Positions 54,647-64,000 of a DNA stretch of 64,000 nucleotides are shown here, piece after piece. Under the pieces are notes generated by a model. It made no database searches and was not told the origin of the DNA. It was given only the letters and a program-made list of their open reading frames with translations. The translations under genes and the position numbers were made by a program. The stretch spans positions 155,715,092 to 155,779,091 of the forward strand of contig CM043943.1 of the NCBI GenBank assembly GCA_014529385.2, written 5' to 3'. Position 1 is the stretch's first letter. The number at the start of each line of letters is the position of its first letter. Source of the stretch: Adiantum capillus-veneris (taxonomy: Eukaryota; Streptophyta; Polypodiopsida; Polypodiales; Pteridaceae).

Positions 54647-56569
54647 CTATATTGAATCAGTTGAGTTGTTATCTGGTTCTAAGTCTGAGTGTTGTGGTTC
54701 TCCTTGTAATTCAACCTCCACATCTATTATCAAATTCTCTTCTATTTCGTCTACAGTGCATTGATATACCAACATTGAAATCTTCTTCATTTTCGTTTTG
54801 ACAATCATATCCTCCTCGTAGCCAGCACTTTTGATGTGATTCAGTATCTTTTCGCTGCAATACATATACACTAATTTCTCTGCTCTGTCTGCTAATAGTC
54901 TATTGCGAATAGTGCTGTGAACATACTTGTACATACTCCAGTTTCTCTCTGAACTTGAGTTTGTTGCACATTGTGTGAGTACTTTCATTGCAAGAGGACG
55001 TAAGGTAGAGTAATGCTCTCCACCATTCATCATCCACCACTTCCATGCAGGTTGCTCTTTTGCCATTACCTGTACAAAATCATTCGCAAAAGGTCCTTCT
55101 TTTAATCTAAATGCACTCATTTCTTTGATGCAATCAATTCGGTCCTGAACGTTGGAGTAGAACGTGTTGACCACGTGATAGAAACTGCCTACTACCTCTG
55201 TATTGGACATCTGATTTAATTTCCAATACTTTGGATCGAGCATGTAAGCCACGTTATGAAGTGGACTATGAGCGCTCTTCCATCTTGCATGAAAATACTT
55301 AGCCAAAATTTTCCGTTGTTTGCCAGAGAATGGTAATCGCCACTCCTTATCTACTATAGACTCTTTCAGATCTTCAGGATTTTCAAGACTCTGTTGGACT
55401 GACCACCATGTCATCCACACTTTGCCCAAGTTTGGCGCCCTTTGATCAAGATTGCGGATCGCGAACATAACGGGCATCATTACATGGTATGCATCCATTA
55501 CACTCCTCCACCAAGCAACCTGGTTCACATTGCCACGTAGACATGTAATTTTATCTTTCACTGTTTCTTTCTGCTCAAGTTCCCATTCATCAAAGACCGC
55601 GCAATTGAATGTGTCAATCACAGCAAATTTATTACGGAGAAGTGATTCCAAGGTATAAAAGTGTTTGCAGAATCGAGTTTCAGTAGGAAGTTTCAGCATC
55701 ACTGACATGCGTATCCTATAAAAATCAAGCACTCTCTGTCGTTTCAAGATAAATTTCACAACCTGACGTGCTGTATCAATTATTTTGGCGAACCATGTGG
55801 TTTCTTCGCTAGTGTACCAATCTTTCAGCACCAAGTTCAAGCTGTGCGTATTACAACCATTGGAAAAAATGTGTGGAAAGCACTTTATTAATTTACTGGA
55901 GTTTTTACAATTCTTTGCGTTGTCCATCACAACTTGAACGACATGTTCAGCACCAATTTCTTTAATTACATCAATCAAGACCTCAAAAATGTATTTGCCA
56001 CTTTTAATTGCACCAGAACTATCAAGCACCTTTATAAAATTTTCTCCCCTTGGACAAACCAGCATTACATTGATCAACGGTCTTCTCTGAACATTTGACC
56101 AGCCATTACTCACAATCGTACATCCTGAAAGCGAAATATTTCCAAGTATTATTTTGCCAACACGCTCTTTGACTTCGATGTAACATTTGTCCAAGAAAAA
56201 ATTTCTTATCGTGTGATAAGAAGGAGCTGAAAATCCTGGACCGAACTCACCGATTTTCTTCCAAGCAGCCTTCCAATGATTGATGTCTACCATGACCAAA
56301 GCACTTCCAGTAAAGAATATTGCTTTGGCGAGTGTTGTTTGTGCTTCTTCTAGAGACTGCACTCGAAAGCTTTGATGTAATGATTTTTGACGCATTTGAC
56401 AAAGTCCACCTTCATTGTGATGTTTAAAAGGAATACTGCCTAGAATTTCCTCTCCTTGTGCAGGTTGTTCTCCAAGGTTAGTTGGCGTCACTATAGGATT
56501 TGTGGAGTTTTGGCTCTGGGAACTCTTGATTCGAAGGCACAGAGCTATATATCTATCATCTCTTGCCAC
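54647..56569 (-). CDS. hAT transposase, main open frame
   Basis: 640 codons open from a GTG at 56569, so the true start lies upstream in the BED part. Visible regions are the DUF659-like part (GCTIVSNGWSNVQRRPLINV, VLIDVIKEIGAEHVVQVVMD, GCNTHSLNLVLKDW), a tryptophan-rich middle (WKKIGEFGPGFSAPSYHTIR, WARWKS-like segments) and the C-terminal hAT dimerisation region (LTQCATNSSSERNW, IRNRLLADRAEKLVYMY). The first catalytic Asp of the family (usually S-D-G-W) reads Asn here; the second (VVMDNAKN) is kept, and an acidic residue is present in SSERNW. Long and open, but probably inactive because of Asn and the broken N-terminus. Confidence 0.88.
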   Translation of the reverse strand: MARDDRYIALCLRIKSSQSQNSTNPIVTPTNLGEQPAQGEEILGSIPFKHHNEGGLCQMRQKSLHQSFRVQSLEEAQTTLAKAIFFTGSALVMVDINHWKAAWKKIGEFGPGFSAPSYHTIRNFFLDKCYIEVKERVGKIILGNISLSGCTIVSNGWSNVQRRPLINVMLVCPRGENFIKVLDSSGAIKSGKYIFEVLIDVIKEIGAEHVVQVVMDNAKNCKNSSKLIKCFPHIFSNGCNTHSLNLVLKDWYTSEETTWFAKIIDTARQVVKFILKRQRVLDFYRIRMSVMLKLPTETRFCKHFYTLESLLRNKFAVIDTFNCAVFDEWELEQKETVKDKITCLRGNVNQVAWWRSVMDAYHVMMPVMFAIRNLDQRAPNLGKVWMTWWSVQQSLENPEDLKESIVDKEWRLPFSGKQRKILAKYFHARWKSAHSPLHNVAYMLDPKYWKLNQMSNTEVVGSFYHVVNTFYSNVQDRIDCIKEMSAFRLKEGPFANDFVQVMAKEQPAWKWWMMNGGEHYSTLRPLAMKVLTQCATNSSSERNWSMYKYVHSTIRNRLLADRAEKLVYMYCSEKILNHIKSAGYEEDMIVKTKMKKISMLVYQCTVDEIEENLIIDVEVELQGEPQHSDLEPDNNSTDSI

Positions 56570-56824
56570 CCTTTTTGGCGAGCTCTTCTCTCAAACGCTT
56601 TGCAACTGTAGGTGCCTGAGAATGTTCACATTTTCTACAAATTTTTTAGCGCTACCCAGAAAATGATCCCTAATACGTGGTGCACCGCCAGATTTTGTTG
56701 TGTGACAAAATTTACATTGCCACTCCATATATCGGCCGCATATGTTGTGAGCATCCCACTCTTTGCCAGGAGCTTTTTTATTCTTTGGCTTCTTCGTACC
56801 ACTTGTGCCCACATTTTGCTCCAT
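56570..56824 (-). pseudogene. BED-type zinc-finger N-terminus of the hAT transposase
   Basis: ATG at 56824 opens MEQNVGTSGTKKPKNKKAPG, then CKFCHTTKSGGAPRIRDHF, a BED-like finger with C-x2-C and a His. A frameshift follows. The adjoining frame holds KICRKCEHSQAPTVAKRLRE, which normally continues the BED region into the transposase body, and then ends in a stop. At least two frameshifts therefore separate DNA-binding and catalytic parts. Confidence 0.75.
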
Positions 56825-57720
56825 TGCTTTTTAATGAAAATTGAAGAGAAAACAAGAAGATGTTACAAACTGAAAACAATTTTTTTATTTTCAATATATA
56901 TTATAATTTAAAAACCATTCAATATGAAAGTAACCATGATGCACAACATGAGGTTTTCAATGCACGCTAGTCAATCCACATATCGATCACCTATATTGTG
57001 AGCAACCATACACATTGCAATGTAATCTATACATGGCGTAATAACCATAACAATGCTATGAATCTCTCTATGCAATTAAATGATTATTTATATGTCCACT
57101 TTGATTTGCAAACAATAAGACACATCTAATTTCATTTGCTACAAAAAAACAAACGAAAGCAATAAAATGTATAATTGGTCATTTCATGCACTAATAATCT
57201 ATCATAATAAATAATGCAATCTCTGTATAAGCCAATGCATGAACTAACGCAAATAAATCTTCAATATGATCACCCAATTGGAGACTACTTGTACCCAGTG
57301 AAGGATTGTAGCCCACCCATGCAACCAATTCAATATATAAAAGCTATTTTAACCCAATCAAGGACTATAGCTCTTATATTGTAAATCAACTCAAATATAA
57401 GACTTCAAGGATCTTTATAGAGGACATCCGACCCTTGACTATCAACTCGTCATTTACATATGCTCATCTTCAAAAATCAATTACAGCCTCATTTGGACCA
57501 ATGGATTCTTCGCAATGAGCATGATTCCCCAAGTTTTCAGTTGTTTTGGTTTCGTACCTTTATGTCGGTAAACGGATTAAAATTTTTTAGAAGTGGTTAC
57601 CGAATTAAGAATCACGTCCGGCCCAAAAAAGGACCTGTGACTCTGTAACCTTAGGTCAATTTACAAGGAGATGACAATACCCCAAGGATTTGCCTAGCTA
57701 AAAGACCGGAGTTAGCACAC
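56825..57720. other. upstream region of the hAT transposase, no gene recognised
   Basis: AT-rich sequence between the transposase start and the right subterminal repeats, where the transposase promoter would be expected on the minus strand. I see no convincing promoter motif. Confidence 0.4.
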
Positions 57721-57988
57721 TATTTACTATATATAATTACGCCCACCGGGCTTTTTTATTTTCCCGGCGGGCCCGCCAGGCTATTGCATATACCCGCCGG
57801 GGAAATGACATTGCCCGGTGGGGCCCGCAGGGAAAATTTAAAAGCCCGGAGGGCTAACTGGCTCTATAGGTTTTTGCAGGTCAAAATCAAAGTCACGTTA
57901 ACATTTAACGTGATCACGTGCTTTTTTGTGTAAATACTAGAGTTATTTACGTAATCACTTGATCGTGATTCCGTTAATAAAATCCTTG
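57721..57988 (-). repeat. right TIR and subterminal motifs of the hAT
   Basis: GC-rich inverted clusters (GCCCACCGGGC, CCCGGCGGGCCCGCC, GCCCGGAGGGC) at about 57740-57870 mirror those at the left end. TGATCAC lies at 57911-57917. The terminus reads inward CAAGGATTTTATTAACGG. Confidence 0.85.
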
Positions 57989-58590
57989 TCGAGATCTCTC
58001 TCGCCATGAGCCTCCTGCATTCATAAAAGATTAATTAAATTGATTAACAAATAAAAAGGTATTTAAAAATAATTTAAACTTAAACGGATAACTCAAAGTT
58101 ACAAATATTACTCACAAAAGGGCGTGTTGGTGAAAGGATGCGTTGCAAGGCTCTATATCCTTGGTATGTTGCCATCACGATCTTTGCTAGAGTCAAAGGT
58201 TGGCCGTAATCTTTGGTCTGTACAAAACAGATCCAAGGTTTTGGGTTGTTCTTATTCACATCATTCTGAAATATATGCTATGAAAATATATAAATATATA
58301 TACTTATAAAAGTGGCTATGAAGCCATCCTTGTCCATGCAACCCGTTACCCAAGTGGGACGTGGCCGCTCGCCACTCTATCCTGTGTTGCCTCCTACATT
58401 GCATTCATTCAAAATAAAATGATATTAAAGTTACATTATAGGTGAATACATGAGTAATTAGATTAGAAATTCAAATTGTGAATTGATGTACTTTTTGTTG
58501 CAAGAATGCTATCCATAATTGCATCTCCCGAAAAAAGTGGCTCCATGACTCCTCATGAAATCTCGGAGGTCTCTTATGTTCAGGGACCAT
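57989..58590 (-). pseudogene. multi-exon gene interrupted by the hAT
   Basis: Exon-like blocks on the minus strand have plausible splice signals. Exon A is 58590-58492 ([20 protein letters not shown]..., donor GTACAT). An uncertain exon B lies near 58393-58320. Exon C is 58265-58116 (acceptor TTTCAG, 50 codons including NPKPWICFVQTKDYGQPL, donor GTGAGT). Exon D starts at 58014 (acceptor ATGCAG). The hAT entered exon D after 26 bases. Deleting it and one TSD copy joins 57989 to 49734 in phase and keeps the frame open for 37 more codons. I do not recognise the protein. It could belong to a transposon's accessory gene or to the host. Confidence 0.5.
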
Positions 58591-58717
58591 AGCATACTAT
58601 CTGTTTGTGTTCACAACAAGATGAAACAATGTACATTTGTATGTAAAAATGTATGATGTATGTGTTTATATATCCACATATACATGTATATATGCATCTG
58701 AGTATGTATGTATGTAC

Positions 58718-58721
<4 letters not shown>

Positions 58722-58794
<73 letters not shown>
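58722..58794. repeat. (TA)n microsatellite
   Basis: About 36 TA units, bordered by TATG/CATA-rich sequence. Such tracts can extrude as cruciforms. Confidence 0.97.
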
Positions 58795-58799
<5 letters not shown>

Positions 58800-58871
58800 T
58801 GTACATATATATGTATGTAAATAATATGTATGTATGTATATATGTGTAACATTTAATGGCCTAAAAACTTG

Positions 58872-60432
58872 TGTGTAGCGGAAATTAGCATGAACATAGT
58901 GGGCATTTCATTAGAATAGATTCCTAATGAGAATTACAAGAGTGCTTGGGTGGAGAGAGCAACAAAAAGCATAACACCTAGTTAGATAGCATGAACAATA
59001 CTTTCAAAAGAGAGAGAAATTAAGCTATTGACAACAGTTGAGGACCGGATTTACATGGAGCCGGTCCCCCCTCCAAAAGGCTTTGTATTATGATTTCTCC
59101 CATCAAGAGAGACATTGTACAATACAATTCTTTGTGTTCCTTCAAGACTAGCTAGTGGAATGAAGATGAAAGCTTCATGTACTAAGCAAAACACTTATCA
59201 AACACAACATCAATTCTCTCCGGTCTCAGACCCAAGACCTCACACACCTTCGAAGATGGTGAGAGCTAGCGGGGTATGAGAGTAGATTGAGAGGAAGAAG
59301 GAGTATTCTTACGACAAAGATGTACATCTCCTCACATAATCACTCATATTAGCATAGCTTAGCTTAGTAATTATCATGGTAGAGGAGATGAGCATGCATT
59401 GAATCTTGACTCTTGGTTGGATTTGCATCACAAAGCCAAGAGTTGTTGGTGTAGGCCTCCCTTCTCACAAGCTTGGAGTAGCTGGTAAGCTTTCCATTAA
59501 AGCTTGAGAAGGAGAGAGAGTCTTCTTTACTTCACACATGAGATTGTGTGAGTGTGTGTGTGATAATTCCTTGCAAAAATCAGTCCCCCTCTCTCTCTTG
59601 GTCGACCCCTCTTGCTATTTGCTCATGCTCCACTCTCATTGGACCTCCCTAGGGCTAGCCAATGATAATTAAGTAGTATAAGTGATAGCCTTCTGACATG
59701 TGTCCCCCTTTCCCCTTTTGTGAGAGCTTCATGTAATTAACAAATGCAACTAAACTCTCATTGGACCCCTTTGCGTCCTGGCCAATAGGAATCAGGCAAG
59801 CCATTAGGCTGTTGAATGCTCATTGGACCCCTTGGGAGACTGTCCAATAGTCTTCTAGAGAGCTTAATTCTCATTGGTTCTTTTATTAAGTGTTTTTAAA
59901 TTAATTAAACTATATTTACTCTAGCCTAATTCTCATTGGTCCACCTCCAAGGCCATCTAATAGGAATTGGGTACACCTTGTGGGCATCTGGGCTAGGGAG
60001 CTGACATGTGTCCCTCATTCCCTTTGTGTAAAGGGAGCTTGTGTTTGTGTGTGAGTTTCTCTCTCATCCCCTACTCCCAAGGCTCGCCCCCTCCTATGTA
60101 GGGATTGATAAAGACTTTTGGGACACACACAAAGCATCCAATTCCCCCCATGCTTGACCTTTGGACACAACCTTTGAATTTTGGAACCTTAGCATTTTGG
60201 AAGTCTTAATGGGCTAAACCTTAGGGTCTTTTATGCCCATTGTTGCACATGGATATTTTGTGGATGGTCCCCCTTTTGGATCCCTATTTTCCCTCCTTTG
60301 GATCCCTACTGTGGCCGGTCTGCTAGCTTAACCAATATTCTAGCTTTTTCTCCCCTGGCACTTCCCCATATTAAATGATCAGTTTAAGATGAGAAAATCA
60401 TTTAGGAGAATTAGATATTGATTATTATGACA
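58872..60432 (-). repeat. 3' LTR of G4
   Basis: About 1.56 kb. On the minus strand it begins TGTCATAATAATC after the purine tract and probably ends ...CGCTACACA near 58872-58874. It contains several CATTGGACC...CCAAT inverted pairs. Confidence 0.75.
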
Positions 60433-60446
60433 TTACCTCTCTCTTG
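60433..60446 (-). other. polypurine tract of G4
   Basis: The minus strand reads CAAGAGAGAGGTAA, identical to the G3 tract, next to the LTR. Confidence 0.75.
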
Positions 60447-60779
60447 AAATCATAGTCATCCTTGACTATGGTGTAGAGAAGATAAAGCATATTCATGAGT
60501 CCTTTTCTTAGCGGGTAGAGGATCCCTATGTTACCCTACGACATCATTCCACAATGGATGATTAGTCCATTTGGCGCTTGAGAGCGTGAGGCTGCCGCAA
60601 GCATGTCTGCACATTAGTCCTATCAATCTTCCTTAGTAGAGTGACAAGCTCTACTTGGTGTTTGGGAGACGTCGTCTCCACAAACTTGATCTAAGCATGC
60701 ATACTACTTCATTTTTGTGCACAATAAAGAAAAAGAGAGTCTTATAAGACAAAGACTTTGTTCATTTTTAACATTTTGT

Positions 60780-62110
60780 ACATTTGCTTACTCTTGGGAA
60801 GCATTGTAAGCATTGACAAGGTTTAGGTTATCCTTTAATTGTATTCCTTGCATCCATCTAGCATCTTCAAAAGGATAATTCTTAAACTTAATAAGATATC
60901 GTTAGATAGTCTTACCGCCTCTTAATACCTTTTCTTCATGTCAGAGAATAGACTCAGGCTGCAGCACCTCTTCTTGGTCCTCGATCTCCGGTGGGTCTTC
61001 AGTAGTTGGTTCTTGAGGTGGCTCTCATTTGTAAGGCTTTAATAGGCTCACATGGAAAGCATTGTCTATGAGCCAATGATTGGGTCACTTGAGTTGATAG
61101 GCCATCTCATTGATTGGCCTAAGAATCTGGAAGGGACCATAGTACCTTTTTGCTAGTTTAGCATAGTACTTTTGGTGTCCCGTAGGATTCTTGCCCGTCA
61201 TGTGCCTTAATCGAGCCTTGGGAAATTTTAATAAGACCCAATCATTTTCTTTAAAGGCTTGGGATCTTGTCTGCTTGTCAGCAGCAGCCTTTTGCCTTTG
61301 TTGTGAGATAGAGATAGCATCCTTAATCTTTTGAAAAGATTCTTTTAGGTCTCGGCTATACTCATCTGCAGCGAAGATCTTCCCATGTACCTTAAGTAGC
61401 AAGGGACTTTTTTATCTTCCCTCAATTACCTCAAAAGGTGCTTTTCTTGTGGAAGTATGTACAGTGTTATTGTAAGCATATTCCACTAAGGGTAAGTACT
61501 TCTCCCATTGGGATCTTTGATCTACTTCCGTTACATAGGCTTTTAGTAGATCGAGAATTGTTAGGTTAGCTATTTCACTTTGGCCATCCGTTTGTGGATG
61601 ATAGGCCGAAAGAAGTTTAGCCTTGTCCCTAAACTCGCAAAGAGACCCTTTCAGAAATAACTGGTCATTCTAGGATCTCTATCCGACACTATGGACATTG
61701 GCAAGCCATGGTACTTGAAAATTTGTGAAATGAAGAGGGTTGCCATTTGATGGGCTTTGATAGTTTTTTTGACAGGTATAAAATGAGCTTGTTTACTGAA
61801 CCTGTCTACTATCATCCATATTCCCGTATTCCAATTTCCCATGGATAGACTTAGGCAATCCATGGATATGCTCTCCCATGGTGAATTAGGGATTGGCAAG
61901 GGTTGAAGCAATCTAGGTTGCTTCCCTCTATCAAATTTTGTCTTTTGGCATTCCACACATTTAGAAACATACTCTTGTATGTTCACTTTCATGGTAGGCC
62001 AATAAAAATATGTTGCAATTTCCTTTAGGGTAGATTGAATCCCTCTATGGCCCGCGTAAGGAGGAGCATGAGATTCATACATTACTTTCTCACGTGGTGA
62101 GTTAGTAACG
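60780..62110 (-). pseudogene. integrase of G4
   Basis: The 62082-61651 frame (143 aa) has the zinc-binding HHCC pattern (GHRGIQSTLKEIATYFYWPT, CVECQKTK), the first catalytic Asp (SISMD) and the second (VSDRDPRM). A frameshift near 61650 and a stop near 61590 break the third part. The 61402-61085 frame has SRDLKESFQKIKDAISISQQ, NDWVLLKF and PFQILRPINEMAYQL, the C-terminal GPY/F-type region. A chromodomain-like tail as in G3 would lie between 61080 and 60800 but is in several frames. Confidence 0.88.
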
Positions 62111-62228
62111 CATAGTCAATTGCCATAGAGAAGATAAACATCTTGTAAAGTAAATGGTTCTTCTTTCTTCCCTAATGCAAGGGCTGAAATCACATCTCTA
62201 AAATCAGGATCAATAGCATACTCATCTA

Positions 62229-62660
62229 TCATTGAAGATAGATCATTTTGTGAGTTGCTATGGAAACCTCATTCACTCTCGGCCGTCTTGAGAGTGCATC
62301 TACTACTTGATTATGCTTGCCAGCAATGTGAGCAATATGAAAATGAAATTGCGAAAGGAAATTTGCCCACCTCATTTGTTTGTTGGAGAGCTTGGTCTGC
62401 GTCATGAAGTACTTAAGACTTTGGTGATCCGTTCGCAGAATGAAAGGAGTCCCCAATAAATAGTGCTTCCATGAGTCTAAGACATGTAGAACTGCAAGGA
62501 GTTCCTTTTCATATATGCCTAGAGCTTGCTCAATAGAGTCGAGCCTTCGACTTTCATAGCCTATGGCGTGCCCTTGTTGAAGCAAAACAGCTCCAAGGAA
62601 ATCACCACAAGCATCGCATTGGACCTCAAATGGTTTTGAGAGATCCGGTAATGTAAGCAC
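62229..62660 (-). pseudogene. RNase H of G4
   Basis: 143 residues in one frame: LPDLSKPFEVQCDACGDFLG with the first catalytic Asp, GHAIGYESRRL, IYEKELLAVLHVLDSWKHYL with the catalytic Glu, TDHQSLKYF with the next Asp, and AGKHNQVVDALSRR. The domain itself looks intact. Its upstream joint to RT has a stop near 62732. Confidence 0.92.
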
Positions 62661-62731
62661 AGGTTGAGAGATAAGCTTTTCGAAAGCATTGTTCTCCTTA
62701 GCAGACCATGTATACCTAACTCTCTTCTTTG

Positions 62732-63451
62732 TTAGTCATGTAATGGTCCCGCAATTTGTGAGAACTTTTCTATGAAGCATCTATAGTATGCACACATACC
62801 TATAAAGCTTCTTAGTTCATGAAGATTCTTTGGTTTAGGCCATCCTTTTATTATCTCTAACTTTGATGGATCCATTTGGATGCCATCTTGAGAGATAATG
62901 TGACCTAAATACTGAATCTCTTGCAAGAAAAATTCACTTTTCTTTCGATTAACATAAAGTTTATTCTCTCTTAAAACTTGAAATATTACCTGGAAGTGTT
63001 GTTTGTGTTCGTCTAATGAATTAGAGTAGATGATAATATCATCAAAAAACACTCCAGTGAAGGTTCGATGAGGCCTGAACAGCTTCTCCATCAAGCTGTT
63101 GAATGTGACTAGTGCATTGGTCAAGCCAAAAGGCATGACAATGTATTCATAAAGACCAAACGTGGTGCAAAATGCGGTCTTTACAATGTCTTGATCAACT
63201 ATCCTTATTTGATGATAGCCACTTTTCAGGTCAATCCTACTGAAGTAGATTGATCCTTATAGCTTATCAAATAGGTCTTCTACCTGTGGAACGGGAAACC
63301 TATTATTGATAGTGATCCTATTTAGTGCTCTATAGTCGACACACATGCGATATGTGCCGTCTTTCTTTTGCACTAGTAGCACAGGTAAGAAAAATGGAGA
63401 TGAGCTAGGCCTAACCATGCCCTTCTCAACTAACTCATGCCCTTGCCGCAT
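62732..63451 (-). pseudogene. reverse transcriptase of G4
   Basis: The 63451-63257 frame reads GHELVEKGMVRPSSSPFFLP and VQKKDGTYRMCVDYRALNRI. A TAA at about 63257 interrupts it, then FSRIDLKSGYHQIR and 63136-62732 with MPFGLTNALVTF, the catalytic FFDDII, YLGHIISQDGIQMD and FIGMCAYYRCFI. All RT blocks are present in order with the catalytic aspartates kept. Confidence 0.92.
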
Positions 63452-63459
63452 GATCTCCT

Positions 63460-64000
63460 CTTGTTGAGATTGAGAAACTCTATAAGGAGGTTTGTTAGGC
63501 GGCGGTGAACTTCCTGGAAGAAGTTCAATTGCATGGTCATCATTACCTCGTTTAGAAGGTATCTCACAAGGGATGTCAATAAAGACATCTTGAAACCCCT
63601 TGAGAAAATTGGATAACTGTAATTCCTTTGGTTGCTTTTATTTTCTTTTGCTAAATCATTAGGTTCATTTTGAGAATCTTTAACAAAAGATCATGTACAG
63701 GGAAATAGAGCTCTTTATTGACTTGTTGAAAGCTGGTGTATGTACAATGGGGATAGTGTTACCCATTTCCTTAGCATCTATATACATATCTTCTTCCCTG
63801 AACTTAAAGCAGATTCTCCTTTCAGGGAATTTAACATTGGCAGCCAGGCGATCAAACTATGGTGCCCCTAAGATTACATCCTCATCCTTGAGAGGAGAGA
63901 TAAAGAAGTCCTCTTTGTCCACATAGCTTTGGACATGAAGCCTCCATTTCCCGATTAAGGGAGTGGCTGAAGCTTCTTGCCCCTTGAAAGCACTGTCTGT
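63460..64000 (-). pseudogene. protease end and linker of G4 (partial at window edge)
   Basis: The minus strand reads AFKGQEAS, LHVQSYVDKEDFFISPLKDE and ILGAP, then KFPERRICFKFREEDMYIDA, matching the G3 protease after its active site. A stop-rich stretch follows near 63650, then FLKGFQDVFIDIPCEI of the pre-RT linker. The active-site region lies beyond the window. Confidence 0.8.

Larger units (their letters stand above)
49743..57988. mobile_element. hAT element of 8.2 kb with transposase plus kinase and RING cargo genes
   Basis: It begins CAGGGATATAAT and ends, read inward from the right, CAAGGATTTTAT. The ends are imperfect inverted repeats extending about 28 bp, typical of hAT termini, with a perfect 8-bp TSD. 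A BED/hAT transposase lies on the minus strand. A kinase gene and a RING-H2 gene lie on the plus strand, facing it tail to tail. TGATCAC motifs and GC-rich inverted clusters occur near both ends. I see no LTR, TIR or TSD of another element between, so the cargo appears to belong to this element. Confidence 0.92.
58872..64000 (-). mobile_element. chromovirus-like Ty3/gypsy element G4 (continues past the window)
   Basis: 3' LTR, polypurine tract, integrase, RNase H, RT and the end of protease in minus orientation, collinear with G3. The rest of protease, gag and the 5' LTR lie beyond 64000. It serves as the less damaged reference for reading G3, including the uninterrupted site of the gag-only element and the RNase H joint broken by the G3 inversion. 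Confidence 0.93.

Noticed and set aside
58580-58852. 90-codon Tyr-Ile-rich frame on the minus strand
   Set aside because: It is the (TA)n microsatellite and its TATG/CATA flanks.

Overview
The window looks like nuclear DNA of a land plant with a large, transposon-rich genome. It holds plant-type Ty3/gypsy elements (one with a chromodomain-like tail), Ty1/copia elements primed by initiator tRNA-Met, a CACTA element with a TNP2 transposase, a hAT element with BED and hAT-dimerisation regions, a LINE ORF1 remnant and many (CA)n/(GA)n microsatellites. I cannot name the species. I see no intact host gene, rRNA or tRNA gene. Nearly every reading frame carries stops or frameshifts.

Layout: 2.3-10.5 kb, a minus-strand Ty3/gypsy element (G1: gag, zinc knuckles, protease, RT, RNase H), cut off inside integrase by a (CA)n tract, with a tRNA-Asp-type primer site and LTR start on its other side. 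13.9-17.75 kb, a very long LTR (G2) with a 152-bp tandem array and a tRNA-Met primer site. 19.3-20.4 kb, an unrecognised broken gene. 20.5-29.1 kb, a chromovirus-like element (G3) that has an internal inversion and is split by a complete 2.65-kb gag-only copia-type element with TSD CAAGG. 29.27-45.97 kb, a CACTA element with TSD TCT. It contains a complete copia element A (31.5-41.9 kb), which itself contains a complete copia element B (34.8-40.1 kb, TSD ATTAG). 46.4-47.2 kb, a LINE ORF1 remnant. 47.9-48.6 kb, a fragment of a second copia A-family copy. 49.74-57.99 kb, a hAT element with a perfect 8-bp TSD. 58.87 kb to the end, a second chromovirus-like element (G4).

The most unusual region is the hAT element. 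Besides its transposase it carries, on the other strand, a decayed protein-kinase gene and a decayed RING-H2 gene. Between its left end and those genes is an array of stem-loops whose arms differ from one another but stay complementary, while six share a loop core. In those six every non-Watson-Crick transition is a G.U pair in the plus-strand RNA and none is A.C. The hAT has landed in an exon-like block of another minus-strand gene: removing the insert and one TSD copy leaves one open frame.

The elements show nested insertion followed by decay. Many nonsense codons are what C-to-T change of CAG, CAA or CGA would give, as expected for long-methylated plant transposons.
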